Below, piece after piece: positions 5,610-5,616 of a stretch of 5,616 bases of DNA. The stretch is from contig SFHH01000132.1 in the NCBI GenBank assembly GCA_004555735.1, forward strand, positions 1 through 5,616, written 5' to 3'. The notes beneath the pieces were generated by a model. That model ran no database searches. It saw only the letters and a program-made list of their open reading frames with translations, and was not told the origin of the DNA. Source of the DNA: Acidaminococcus fermentans (lineage in GTDB: Bacteria > Bacillota_C > Negativicutes > Acidaminococcales > Acidaminococcaceae). The position numbers were made by a program, and so were the translations under genes. Numbering within the stretch: the first letter of the stretch is position 1; each line of letters opens with the position of its first letter.

Positions 5610-5616
5610 CACCATC

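Noticed and set aside
1..5616. T-box, his leader/attenuator, CRISPR, tRNA or rRNA genes
   Set aside because: No such structure or repeat array was seen. A his leader would be expected upstream of the operon start, outside this window.

Overview
The window is a compact, all-plus-strand stretch of housekeeping biosynthesis genes from a fairly GC-rich bacterium. It holds the distal part of a histidine operon, hisC(partial)-hisB-hisH-hisA-hisF-hisIE, followed by glmM for phosphoglucosamine mutase. Strong AAGGAG/GGGAGG ribosome binding sites, a free-standing bacterial HisB (not fused to the phosphatase), a HisI-HisE fusion and G/C-ending codons (CGG, CTG, GCC, GGG) suggest a GC-rich member of the Firmicutes. 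The Negativicutes (Acidaminococcus-like) are my best guess, but this is inferred from style and not from a database match.

Layout. 1-779: hisC, cut at the left edge with roughly its first 100 residues missing. 799-1386: hisB. 1388-2002: hisH. 1999-2727: hisA, overlapping hisH by ATGA. 2731-3489: hisF. 3486-4136: hisIE, overlapping hisF by ATGA. 4170-5513: glmM. 5514-5616: non-coding, with a sequence resembling the terminal inverted repeat of an ISL3-family insertion sequence directly after the glmM stop, then a strong rho-independent terminator. Gaps between the his genes run from -4 to 19 nt, so they are almost certainly one translationally coupled transcript.

Pathway logic. HisE and HisI hydrolyse phosphoribosyl-ATP and open the ring. 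HisA isomerises ProFAR. HisH and HisF form the glutamine-dependent synthase that makes imidazole-glycerol phosphate and releases AICAR. HisB dehydrates that product and HisC transaminates it. HisG (step 1), the histidinol-phosphate phosphatase and HisD are not in the window; some probably lie upstream. GlmM belongs to a different pathway, making glucosamine-1-phosphate for UDP-GlcNAc and peptidoglycan. A promoter-like sequence inside the 3' end of hisIE could let it be transcribed independently.

There is no obvious new multi-gene system here. The most notable observation is that the HisE half of HisIE aligns without gaps to the family but lacks the EExxE metal-binding motif (A161-N162-x-x-R165 instead), while keeping the downstream ExxD. 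Other points are the AT-rich codon patch in hisA, the likely internal promoter for glmM, the putative IS end at the glmM stop, and the his-glmM neighbourhood itself.
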